Below are positions 19,639 to 28,211 of a stretch of 64,000 nucleotides of DNA, piece by piece (the stretch's first letter is position 1; every line of letters starts with the position of its first letter). The position numbers and the translations under genes were made by a program. A model generated the notes under the pieces. It made no database searches. It worked only from the letters and a program-made list of their open reading frames with translations, and was not told the DNA's origin. The DNA is from CAYRGQ01 sp964444885 (GTDB lineage: Bacteria > Bacteroidota > Bacteroidia > Sphingobacteriales > Sphingobacteriaceae): the NCBI GenBank assembly GCA_964444885.1, contig CAYUIZ010000004.1, forward strand, positions 25,358 to 89,357, read 5' to 3'.

Positions 19639-20301
19639 AGCCGGCGTGAGGTCGCGTTGGTATTTACCGCCGATGAATTTATGGACGGTGCGGCGTTTAT
19701 CCTCAACACCCTGAGGGAGCATGGCGTGCCTGGATCGTTCTTTTTGACAGGAAATAGTTTTGAGCAGGACGGGGCCGAATCGATCGTGACCCGCATCGTC
19801 AACGAGGGACACTACCTCGGACCGCATTCCGATGCACACTTGTTGTATTGCGATTGGGGAAACCGGGATAGCCTGCTGGTATCGCAGGAGGTCTTCCAGG
19901 CGGACCTGGAAGCCAACTACGAACGCATGCGTCCGTGGGGCATTACGATGCAGGACGCACCCTATTATATTCCGCCCTATGAGTGGTACAACCGGCAGGT
20001 GGTGGAATGGTCGGCCGGAATGGGGCTGGAGCTGGTGAATTTCACGCCCGGTTTGCGAACGCCTGCCGATTATACGTATCCCGAGATGGGCGAGCGATAT
20101 TGGGATAGTCAGCGTATCTACGAGTCTGTATTGGACTACGAGAAGGCGTCGCCGACAGGCATCAACGGGTATGTCATCCTGGTCCATCTGGGTACGGACC
20201 CTAGGCGAACCGACAAGTTTTATTACAAATTGCCCATGCTTTTGAACGAAATGAAGGCAAAAAGATATAGTTTTGAGCGAATTGATAAGTTAGTACAATA
20301 G
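19600..20301 (+). CDS. Polysaccharide deacetylase (NodB-like), probably the C-terminal half of a GH9 fusion
   Basis: 233 residues if read from GTG 19600. NodB-type fold with the metal-binding set: Asp25 in the first motif (FTADEF) and His76/His80 in GPHSDAH; later PPYEWYN and LVHLGTDPRR match the catalytic and closing motifs of carbohydrate esterase family 4-like enzymes. It would remove N- or O-acetyl groups from a sugar chain. There is no signal peptide and the domain starts within 20 residues, which makes a separate cytoplasmic enzyme an odd partner for the exported GH9. The possible start GTG lies 17 nt from the nearest SD-like stretch. Either translational coupling (TAGTG) or frameshift fusion could supply the product; see the junction signal. 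Confidence 0.8.
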   Translation: MRDAFGAVVRGDSSRREVALVFTADEFMDGAAFILNTLREHGVPGSFFLTGNSFEQDGAESIVTRIVNEGHYLGPHSDAHLLYCDWGNRDSLLVSQEVFQADLEANYERMRPWGITMQDAPYYIPPYEWYNRQVVEWSAGMGLELVNFTPGLRTPADYTYPEMGERYWDSQRIYESVLDYEKASPTGINGYVILVHLGTDPRRTDKFYYKLPMLLNEMKAKRYSFERIDKLVQ

Positions 20302-20366
20302 TCATCATTCGCCATCCGTTTTATAAAGGGTGAAACCGCCATGTTTGGCCGATAGCAACAGAGAAA

Positions 20367-21179
20367 ATGAATACCACAGAGAAAGAATCGAACTATCAGG
20401 ATCTGGACAAAATGTCAGTGGGTGAGATCCTTACCAACATCAATAAGGAAGACCAGTCGGTAGCTGCCTCCGTGCAGCGGGCCATACCGCAAATCGAAAA
20501 GCTGATTCATGCCACCGTGGCATCGATGAAGGCTGGCGGACGTCTGTTTTATATTGGTGCGGGCACGAGCGGGCGCCTCGGCGTGTTGGATGCATCCGAA
20601 TGCCCACCTACCTTCGGGGTGCCGTTTGACTGGATTATCGGCATCATCGCGGGCGGTGATGAGGCCATTCGCAAAGCCGTCGAATTTGCCGAGGACGATG
20701 TAGAACAAGCGTGGCAGGACCTGCGCGAATTTGGCGTGAACAGCAATGACGTACTGATCGGCATTGCCGCCTCGGGCAGCACGCCCTACGTGCAGGGCGG
20801 CCTGAAAGCGGCCAATGAAGCGGGGCTGGTGACAGGCTGCGTCGTCTGCAACGCCAATACGGCCATCGCCAAAGAAGCGAAATTCCCGGTCGAGGTGATC
20901 GTCGGTCCCGAGTTCGTGACCGGATCCACCCGTATGAAAGCCGGCACGGCCCAAAAACTCGTGCTCAACATGATCAGTACGACGGTCATGATCCAGTTGG
21001 GTCGCGTCAAAGGCAATAAGATGGTCGATATGCAATTAACCAACAACAAGCTATTCAGCCGCGGCATCCGCATCATCATGGAAGAAGCCGGATTAAGCGC
21101 GTCGGTAGCGGCCGAATTGCTCGACCGGTACGGAAGTGTGCGCAAAGCCATCGAAAATTCGCCAGTGGCCGGTCATTAA
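20367..21179 (+). CDS. murQ: N-acetylmuramic acid 6-phosphate etherase
   Basis: 270 residues, cytoplasmic SIS-fold protein. It carries the MurQ signature GAGTSGRLGVLDASECPP with Glu78, and Glu109 in AEDD; the 31-residue spacing equals that of the two catalytic glutamates (83 and 114) of E. coli MurQ. ASGSTPYV and GSTRMKAGTAQK complete the phosphosugar site. The enzyme splits the lactyl ether of MurNAc-6-phosphate to GlcNAc-6-phosphate and D-lactate, the committed step of MurNAc recovery. Slightly shorter than the 300-residue E. coli enzyme, as usual in this phylum. It follows the deacetylase by 65 bp and precedes the symporter by 38 bp. No MurNAc kinase (AmgK/MurK) or PTS gene is in the window, so the phosphate donor step must be encoded elsewhere. 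Confidence 0.96.
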   Translation: MNTTEKESNYQDLDKMSVGEILTNINKEDQSVAASVQRAIPQIEKLIHATVASMKAGGRLFYIGAGTSGRLGVLDASECPPTFGVPFDWIIGIIAGGDEAIRKAVEFAEDDVEQAWQDLREFGVNSNDVLIGIAASGSTPYVQGGLKAANEAGLVTGCVVCNANTAIAKEAKFPVEVIVGPEFVTGSTRMKAGTAQKLVLNMISTTVMIQLGRVKGNKMVDMQLTNNKLFSRGIRIIMEEAGLSASVAAELLDRYGSVRKAIENSPVAGH

Positions 21180-21217
21180 CACCGGTTCTTTCTAACCCCC
21201 TTAAACGTACAATCTGC

Positions 21218-22708
21218 ATGGCTCCGATTACCCTTTTGCTATTTCTCGTTGTTTATTTCACCGTGTTGCTTGGCGTGGCGTACTATACCTCGCGCAAAAC
21301 GGCGGATAACGCAGCGTTTTTCGTGGCCAACCGCAGCGCCAAGTGGTATGTCGTCGCCTTCGGGATGATCGGCGTGGCCTTATCGGGCGTCACGTTTATC
21401 TCGGTGCCGGGAGCCGTGGGCGTCAGCGAATTCAGTTATTTCCAATTCGTGCTGGGCAATGCCGTGGGTTTTATCATCATCGCCTATGTGCTGTTGCCCT
21501 TGTATTACCGGATGCAGCTGACCTCGATTTACACCTATCTCGAGGAGCGACTCGGGCATCGCAGTTACAAAACCGGGGCAATGATTTTTCTTATCTCGCG
21601 GACGATCGGATCGGCGTTCCGGCTTTACTTGGTCGCCATCATTCTGCAGCGCTTCATCTTCGATGCTTGGAATGTGCCGTTCATCGTCACGATTGCGATG
21701 TGTTTGTTGCTGATATGGCTCTATACCAATAAGGGCGGATTAAAGACCATTATCGTCACGGATATCCTGCAAACGACTTTTTTGGTGGCTGCGGTGATTT
21801 TATCCATCTATTTCATGGCCGACAGCTTGGGGCTGGGATTGGTGGAGACGATCGAAACGGTCAAGGACAGCAGCTACTCAACGATCTTTTTCTGGGAAGA
21901 CCTGCTCGGCAGCCGTATCCATTTTTGGAAACACTTTCTCGGCGGCGTCTTCGTCACGATTGCGATGACGGGGCTCGACCAAGACCTCATGCAGAAGAAC
22001 CTCAGCATGAAAACCATCGGCGAGGCCCAGAAAAACATGCTGACCTTTACCGGTATTTTTGTGGTGATCAATCTCTTCTTTTTGGCTGTAGGCGCCTTGC
22101 TGTATATCTACGCCGGCCAAAACGGCATCGACGTGGCTACGCTTCCTACGCCTGATTATTTGTATCCGGAAATTGCACTCAACCACCTCGCCATCCTGCC
22201 CGGAATCATCTTCATGATGGGATTGACGGCGACTACCTTCGCCACGACAGACTCGGCGCTGACCGCACTAACCACTTCCTTCTGCGTAGACTTCCTGAAT
22301 TTCAATAAAAAGAAAGACCCCAATGATCCGCGACTGATTCGCCAACGCAACTTGGTTCACCTTGGCTTTTCGGTGCTCATGCTCGTCGTCATTATGGTCT
22401 TCCGCATCATCAACGACGATTCCGTCGTGACTGCTATTTTTACAGCCGCCACCTACACCTACGGCCCCCTTCTCGGGCTGTTCGCGTTCGGTATTCTTAC
22501 CAAGCGCGGTGTGCGCGACAGCTGGGTGCCTTACATTTGTCTCCTGTCGCCCGTGCTTTGCTTTATCGCGAACACCTGGTACATTGCACCGCATACGGAG
22601 TACGTCATTGGCTTTGAGTTGATTATTTACAACGGCGCACTGACGTTTCTCATGCTGTGGGTTACGGGCAATAAGCAGCTTCGTCCCGCCGTTGTCCCGC
22701 AGGTCTGA
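21218..22708 (+). CDS. Sodium:solute symporter (SSS family), candidate MurNAc/sugar importer
   Basis: 496 residues with about 13 predicted transmembrane helices starting at the N-terminus. The SSS (SLC5-like) fold is indicated by the early GxxxFFVANRSAKWY segment, GVALSGVTFISVPG, and the later MTGLDQDLMQKN and TTFATTDSALTAL segments typical of sugar-type members. It would import a small solute with Na+ across the inner membrane. Location 38 bp after murQ makes MurNAc, a MurNAc-containing disaccharide or a related sugar the best candidate cargo, by analogy with MurNAc-catabolic loci of other Bacteroidota such as Tannerella forsythia. The cargo cannot be read from sequence. Confidence 0.9.
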   Translation: MAPITLLLFLVVYFTVLLGVAYYTSRKTADNAAFFVANRSAKWYVVAFGMIGVALSGVTFISVPGAVGVSEFSYFQFVLGNAVGFIIIAYVLLPLYYRMQLTSIYTYLEERLGHRSYKTGAMIFLISRTIGSAFRLYLVAIILQRFIFDAWNVPFIVTIAMCLLLIWLYTNKGGLKTIIVTDILQTTFLVAAVILSIYFMADSLGLGLVETIETVKDSSYSTIFFWEDLLGSRIHFWKHFLGGVFVTIAMTGLDQDLMQKNLSMKTIGEAQKNMLTFTGIFVVINLFFLAVGALLYIYAGQNGIDVATLPTPDYLYPEIALNHLAILPGIIFMMGLTATTFATTDSALTALTTSFCVDFLNFNKKKDPNDPRLIRQRNLVHLGFSVLMLVVIMVFRIINDDSVVTAIFTAATYTYGPLLGLFAFGILTKRGVRDSWVPYICLLSPVLCFIANTWYIAPHTEYVIGFELIIYNGALTFLMLWVTGNKQLRPAVVPQV

Positions 22709-23197
22709 TCGCAGCCGCGTCGGTCATCAAATAGCTCCGGAGCGCACCTAGGTTTACGATGCGGTGCGGCTTGGGGGGGCAACGCTGCCGATTCAAGTTA
22801 ATTTATTTCCTATTTGACGGCTTTTCTTCCGTTACTTTCCTTTTTATTAATTTGGTATTTTCAAATAAATCCCCGATAATTGGACGTACAAACCAATATG
22901 TATTTTTTTTCGCCGATAAGTGTTATTTTGACGTAAATTAGACGCGACACTACCAAGTAAAACAAAATTAGTTGCCTTTTCGTGAGGCAAACTGCCAACA
23001 AAAACAAGAAAGTATTGTTTAGTATGCGTGAAAAAGGGTAATTGATCCCTTTCTCTACGTGCTTTTAAAATAGAGGGGCACAGTTAACCAGTGTTGTAAC
23101 CTGATTTGCCAAGTGTATAATTGATGGAAGGGGGGCTTAGCTCGGCCGGCGTTGTGTCTATGTGTTGTTTGGATTTTTCACTAATAAAACCAATAAT
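22709..23197 (+). promoter_or_regulatory. Leader region of the second SusC/SusD pair (489 bp)
   Basis: The longest gap in this locus and strikingly AT-rich from about 22790 to 23080. Two hairpins are visible: TTGCCT/AGGCAA at about 22971-22989 and AAAGGGT/ATCCCTT at 23033-23039/23045-23051. No clear T-tract follows either, so they are better seen as leader-RNA structure than as terminators. A TTATTTTG near 22921 resembles the -7 box with one mismatch. The region separates the first transcription unit from the second SusCD pair and probably holds its own promoter. Confidence 0.4.
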
Positions 23198-26100
23198 ATG
23201 AACGTAAAACAAACACTCAAAGCGGTGTTGGGCGGGGTCGCCTTGGCGGGGTGCATGTCCGTGCACGCCTTTGCCAGCGGACTTCCTCCCCACCATCTTG
23301 GCGGTCGGGCGGGAACCGCTCTGTCCCTGGCGCCACAGCAGCAGTTGACGGTGCGTGGGCAAGTCACTTCGGCGATGGAGCCGGGTGGCCTCACCGGAGT
23401 TAGCGTATCCATAAAGGGTACGACGCGGGGCACCGGTACGGACGACAGCGGGAATTTCGCGCTGGAAAACGTGCCGGCAAACGCTACGCTAGTATTCAGC
23501 ATGGTGGGTTATGCAACGCATGAGGAGGCTGTTGGCAATCGTGAAGTAATTAATGTGGAGCTATCCCAAACCATGTCAGACCTCGAAGAGGTGGTCGTCG
23601 TCGGCTATGGGGTACAGAAGAAAGTGACCAAGACGGGTTCGGTATCCCAAGTGAAGGGCGAGGACCTGAAGCAGGCACCGGTCGTCAACGTGGAAAATAC
23701 GCTCGTAGGCCGTATACCTGGGGTGATGGCGCTTAACCAAGGCGGCGAGCCTGGCTACGACGGTTCGCGTATCCTGATCCGTGGCCGAAATACGCTGAAT
23801 GCCGATAACGCGGGACCACTCGTGGTCATCGATGGTATTCCGGACCGTGGCGGCATGGGGCGTTTGGATGCCAATGATATCGAGAGCGTATCCATCTTGA
23901 AGGACGCCTCCGCGGCGATTTATGGCTCGCGTTCGGCAAACGGGGTAATCCTCATTACCACCAAGCGCGGTATTACCGGCGAGCCACGGATCAACTATAA
24001 TTTCAACCAAGGCTTTGTGACACCCACCAAGCTTCCGGAAATGGCCGACGCGGCGCTGTACTCCCAGCTACAGAACGAAATCCTCCAGTATGGCGGCGAT
24101 CCCATCCGCTGGGAGCCGGATGAGATCGAGAAATTCCGCGACGGAAGCGACCCGTGGCGCTACCCACGGTCCAACTGGATGGACGAGCTGATCAGCGACT
24201 ATGGGCTGCAGAACGTTCATTCCCTGTCGCTGCGTGGCGGTACGGAAAACATTAAATACTTTGCTTCATTGGGATCGTCGTTCCAAGACGGGATTTACCG
24301 CAATAGCGCTACGAACTATAAACAACAAAATGCCCGGATTAACCTGGATGCGAAAATTGGCAGCAACTTGGATATCCGCTTGGATGCGGCAGGGCGCTTG
24401 GAAGACCGTAATTTCCCGCCACGCTCGGCCGGTTCTATCTTCCGGGCCGCGATGCGCGGTCGGCCTAATGAGGCTGCGCGCTGGCCAAACGGGTTGCCAG
24501 GTCCCGACATCGAGTACGGGGACAACCCCGTGGTGACCAGTACGAACGAAATTGGATATACCAAGCACGACCGGTGGGTGATAAACGGTACGCTCGGCGC
24601 TACCTTCCGCATTCCGGGTGTCGAAGGCCTTTCCCTTGACGGTAACTTCGGTATCGACAAAATGCTCAACTTCACCAAAAACTGGATTAAACCGTGGACG
24701 CTCTATACGTTGGACGGGTTTGACGCCAACGACGAGCCTATCCTGAGCGGGGCTGCCCGTGGGGTAGCACAGCCCGAGCTGTCCCAGAGCTTTTCACAAA
24801 ATCAGGTCATCACCCTCAACGGTAGCATACGCTACGACCGTTCATTTGATGATCACAACCTGAATGTGTTCGCCGCCATCGAGCGTATCGAAGGGCTTGG
24901 CGATGACTTCAGTGGCGGCAGAAAATACTTTATGTCGTCTGCCATCGACCAGCTGTTTGCCGGCGGTGATCTCGAACGTTCGATTACCGGCTCAGGCTAC
25001 GAAAATGCCCGTCTGAATTATTTTGGCCGGGTATCCTACAACTTTTCTGAAAAGTACCTGTTCGACTTCAACTGGCGGGTGGACGGATCCCAGCGCTTCC
25101 CGAAAGACAGCCGGTTTGGTTTTTTTCCCGGTGTTGGTGCGGGCTGGGTGATTTCTGCGGAAGACTTCTGGCAAGACAACGTGCCGTTGGTGAGCCACTT
25201 CAAACTGCGGGGATCGTACGGGCAGCTGGGTAGTGACCTTGTGCCTAACTTCCAGTACTTGAGTACGTTCGGATTTACACAGGGCGTCATCGTGAATGGT
25301 GCGCTGATGCGCGGCATTAACCAAGTGCGTACGCCAAACCCCAATATTAGCTGGGAGCTTTCGGAAAACTACAACTTGGGTATCGAGGTGGAGTTGGAAG
25401 ACGGCAAGTGGTCCTTGGAGGCGGATTGGTTCATGAATAACCGCTCCAACATCCTGACCCAGCGGTCGGCTTCACTGCCCTTGTATGTTGGGTTCGGACT
25501 GCCCGACGAGAATATCGGAACCTCGACTAACCGGGGCGCGGAGGGCGTGGTGTCTTACCGCAATTTCTTCGGCGATTTGTTCCTGAATCTGTCGGCCAAC
25601 GCCATGTATGCGCGCAACAAGCTGACGTTCTGGGACGAAACGCCCGGTGCGCCCGAGTACCAGCGCTCTACCGGCAAAACGTTTGGCGCGCCGCTGTATT
25701 ACGAAGCCATCGGCATCTTCCGCGATCAGGCACACGTGGATTCGTATCCCCATATTTCGGGCGCACGCCCGGGCGATATCATTTTCCGCGACCGGAACGA
25801 AGACGGGCAGATCGATGACTTGGACCGCATCCGGTTTGATTACACGGAATTCCCCCGCTGGACCTTCGGAATTAACCTTATGGCGGAGTACAAGGATTTT
25901 GATATCACCATGCTGTTCCAGGGCGCTACCGGTGCACGGCAGTATGTGCGGACGGAATCCGGACTGATCGGAAACTTCCCCGTGGCTTTTGTTGAGGATC
26001 GCTGGACAGCAGACAACACGGATGCGTCCTGGCCACGTACCTACGACCGCGAACGGGAATACTGGACCAACCGCGGCAATACGTTCTGGTGGTGGAAAAC

Positions 26101-26317
26101 CGATTACCTGCGGCTGAAAACCGTTGAATTCGGATATACGTTGCCACAGGAATTAACGAAGAAAGTAGGCATGTCGTCGCTGCGGCTGTTCGTCAGCGGC
26201 CAAAACCTACTTACCTTCTCTGCCGTGGATTTCTTCGATCCCGAGATTCCCGGAGGCTCTGCGCAGTATTATCCGCAGACGAAGGTGTTCAACCTGGGCT
26301 TGAGTGCTAATTTTTAA
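23198..26317 (+). CDS. SusC/RagA-type TonB-linked outer-membrane transporter (second pair)
   Basis: 1039 residues from ATG 23198; the frame is open back to GTG 23162, but the ATG starts a proper signal peptide (MNVKQTLKAVLGG...AFASG). Domain order: CarboxypepD_reg-like (about 50-130), EEVVVVGYGVQKK, plug with VVIDGIPDRGG and SAAIYGSRSANGVI, and a barrel ending YFPQ-like strands and LGLSANF. No STN domain. It differs clearly from the first SusC in sequence and is shorter by about 100 residues, so it probably takes a different saccharide. SusD partner starts 12 bp downstream. Confidence 0.96.
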   Translation: MNVKQTLKAVLGGVALAGCMSVHAFASGLPPHHLGGRAGTALSLAPQQQLTVRGQVTSAMEPGGLTGVSVSIKGTTRGTGTDDSGNFALENVPANATLVFSMVGYATHEEAVGNREVINVELSQTMSDLEEVVVVGYGVQKKVTKTGSVSQVKGEDLKQAPVVNVENTLVGRIPGVMALNQGGEPGYDGSRILIRGRNTLNADNAGPLVVIDGIPDRGGMGRLDANDIESVSILKDASAAIYGSRSANGVILITTKRGITGEPRINYNFNQGFVTPTKLPEMADAALYSQLQNEILQYGGDPIRWEPDEIEKFRDGSDPWRYPRSNWMDELISDYGLQNVHSLSLRGGTENIKYFASLGSSFQDGIYRNSATNYKQQNARINLDAKIGSNLDIRLDAAGRLEDRNFPPRSAGSIFRAAMRGRPNEAARWPNGLPGPDIEYGDNPVVTSTNEIGYTKHDRWVINGTLGATFRIPGVEGLSLDGNFGIDKMLNFTKNWIKPWTLYTLDGFDANDEPILSGAARGVAQPELSQSFSQNQVITLNGSIRYDRSFDDHNLNVFAAIERIEGLGDDFSGGRKYFMSSAIDQLFAGGDLERSITGSGYENARLNYFGRVSYNFSEKYLFDFNWRVDGSQRFPKDSRFGFFPGVGAGWVISAEDFWQDNVPLVSHFKLRGSYGQLGSDLVPNFQYLSTFGFTQGVIVNGALMRGINQVRTPNPNISWELSENYNLGIEVELEDGKWSLEADWFMNNRSNILTQRSASLPLYVGFGLPDENIGTSTNRGAEGVVSYRNFFGDLFLNLSANAMYARNKLTFWDETPGAPEYQRSTGKTFGAPLYYEAIGIFRDQAHVDSYPHISGARPGDIIFRDRNEDGQIDDLDRIRFDYTEFPRWTFGINLMAEYKDFDITMLFQGATGARQYVRTESGLIGNFPVAFVEDRWTADNTDASWPRTYDREREYWTNRGNTFWWWKTDYLRLKTVEFGYTLPQELTKKVGMSSLRLFVSGQNLLTFSAVDFFDPEIPGGSAQYYPQTKVFNLGLSANF

Positions 26318-26328
26318 ATGAGGAAGTC

Positions 26329-28101
26329 ATGAGAAGCAAAAAATATAGTTTACCTATCGCGGCGGCATGTGTCATGCTGCTCGCGTTCACGGCGGGGTGC
26401 CAAAAGGATTTTCTGGAAAGAAGGCCCCTGACCGAAATCAGTGAATTGGACGTATGGACCGACCCTAACCTGGCGCGGGCATTCGTTTCCCAGATGTATT
26501 CGCAAATGGACCACGGATTTTCCGAGATGATGATTTCATCGCTCACAGACGAGTCGCGCTTTATCCACGATTACAACTCATCGCGTGTACTGGAAGGCAA
26601 TATCGGTCCGGACGAGCACGGCGCGGCCTGGAACTTTGCCAACTGGGGGAAGTTCTATACGGTTATCCGCAACACCAACATGTTTTTCGATAACATCGAA
26701 ACCGTACCGTTTACTAATGAGGCGGACAAAAACCAGCTGACGGGCGAGGTCCACTTTCAGCGTGCATACAATTACTTCGCGTTGCTGCGTATGTACGGCG
26801 GCGTGCCCGTCATCACCCGCACCTTTGGGCTGAATGATGAGGAAGACATCCTGGCCGTGGAGCGCAATACCTTCGAGGAAACCGTTAATGCCATTGTGCA
26901 GGATCTGGATCAGGCCATCGGTTTGTTGCGCGAGGATACGGATCCCGGTTTGGCGAACAAGTCTGCTGCGCGCGCACTCAAATCGCGGGTGCTGCTGTAC
27001 GCGGCTAGCGACCTCTATAACCGCTCCGGCAATACCAATGCCCTGGTCGGATATACCGGAGGCGATCGTGCCGCCCGTTGGACCGCTGCCAAAAACGCGG
27101 CCTGGGAGATCATCCAGAGCGGCCGCTACGAGCTATACCAGCCCGGCGACAGTGCTGCGGAGAATTACGCGAACGTGTTTCTCGTGAAGGGACATGACGA
27201 GACTATCTTTGCGAAACAATTTGACCGCGAATTGCTGGGCACTACGCACGACTTATACAACGGACCCAACGGCTATAACAACTGGGGTGGCAACGTGCCG
27301 ACCCAAAATATGGTCGACGCCTACCAGATGGCTGATGGAAGTGCGTTCAATTGGAGTAATGCGACCCATGCGGCTGCGCCTTACGAAAACCGCGATCCGC
27401 GTTTCTACGCCACGATCTTACATAATGGGGCGCGTTGGAAGCAACGTGGCGCTAACGGTATTGGCCTTGACCCCGTCGGTGTTATCCAAACGGCACAGTT
27501 CGAATATTGGGACGGCAGCAGCGTGCAGACCCGCTGGGGGCTCGACACTCGCAACGGGCCGATCGAAAACTGGAACGGTTCCTATAGCGGGTACTACCTG
27601 CGCAAGTTTATGGATATCAGCCTGAATGCCCAGTTTTTCAGGGGAGACCAAGACTTTATCTTCTTCCGATACGCCGAAATCCTGCTGAACTTCGCTGAAG
27701 CCGCCATCGAGCTCGGGCAGGATGCCGAGGCAAGACCCTACCTGAAGATGGTACGCGAACGTGCGGGCATGCCTGGTGCGGATGTGGACAACGCGAGTGG
27801 CAACGCGCTTCGCCAGCTCTGCCGTTACGAACGCCGGGTAGAGTTGGCTTACGAAGGCCACCGCTTCTTCGACGCGCGCCGCTGGATGACGGCCGAAGAT
27901 GATTTTGACGTACCCGCGCGGGGCATTCAGATCTTTGGGGAACTCCAGGCAGACCGGCAGACGCTGGTTTACCAATACACGCCCTTCGAAATGCAAAACA
28001 GGGCATTCCCAATCAAAATGTACTTCATGCCAATCCCGGTCAATGAGATCCGGATTAATGTCAATCTGGATCAGAACCCCGAATATCCCCAAACCAACTA
28101 A
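26329..28101 (+). CDS. SusD/RagB-type substrate-binding lipoprotein (second pair)
   Basis: 590 residues, 11 bp after the SusC gene. Lipoprotein signal with acylated Cys24 (FTAGCQKDFLERRPL). SusD hallmarks follow: LTEISELDVW, FQRAYNYFALLRMYGGVPVI, FFRYAEILLNFAEAAIELGQ and LRQLCRYERRVELAYEGHR. Surface-exposed lid of the second SusC barrel. It is the last gene of the unit; a strong intrinsic terminator begins 15 bp after the stop. Confidence 0.96.
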   Translation: MRSKKYSLPIAAACVMLLAFTAGCQKDFLERRPLTEISELDVWTDPNLARAFVSQMYSQMDHGFSEMMISSLTDESRFIHDYNSSRVLEGNIGPDEHGAAWNFANWGKFYTVIRNTNMFFDNIETVPFTNEADKNQLTGEVHFQRAYNYFALLRMYGGVPVITRTFGLNDEEDILAVERNTFEETVNAIVQDLDQAIGLLREDTDPGLANKSAARALKSRVLLYAASDLYNRSGNTNALVGYTGGDRAARWTAAKNAAWEIIQSGRYELYQPGDSAAENYANVFLVKGHDETIFAKQFDRELLGTTHDLYNGPNGYNNWGGNVPTQNMVDAYQMADGSAFNWSNATHAAAPYENRDPRFYATILHNGARWKQRGANGIGLDPVGVIQTAQFEYWDGSSVQTRWGLDTRNGPIENWNGSYSGYYLRKFMDISLNAQFFRGDQDFIFFRYAEILLNFAEAAIELGQDAEARPYLKMVRERAGMPGADVDNASGNALRQLCRYERRVELAYEGHRFFDARRWMTAEDDFDVPARGIQIFGELQADRQTLVYQYTPFEMQNRAFPIKMYFMPIPVNEIRINVNLDQNPEYPQTN

Positions 28102-28115
28102 TTGAGGGAACGGAT

Positions 28116-28148
28116 AAAGGAGTGCCGCACACGCGGCACTCCTTTTTT
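28116..28148 (+). terminator. Intrinsic terminator closing the PUL-like locus
   Basis: A 13-bp perfect stem, arms AAAGGAGTGCCGC (28116-28128) and GCGGCACTCCTTT (28133-28145), ACAC loop, followed by a run of T. Directly after the second SusD gene. Confidence 0.95.
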
Positions 28149-28169
28149 AGGGGTTCTACGAAAAATAAC

Positions 28170-28177
28170 TACATTTG
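28170..28177 (+). promoter_or_regulatory. Bacteroidota-type -7 promoter box
   Basis: TACATTTG is a perfect TAnnTTTG match 35 bp before the oxidoreductase start. A TTTA at 28146-28149 gives a weak -33 element at 20-bp spacing. It immediately follows the terminator, giving the oxidoreductase its own transcript. Confidence 0.6.
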
Positions 28178-28211
28178 GTAGTAACCAATCCATAACCAAG
28201 TATCAAAAACA

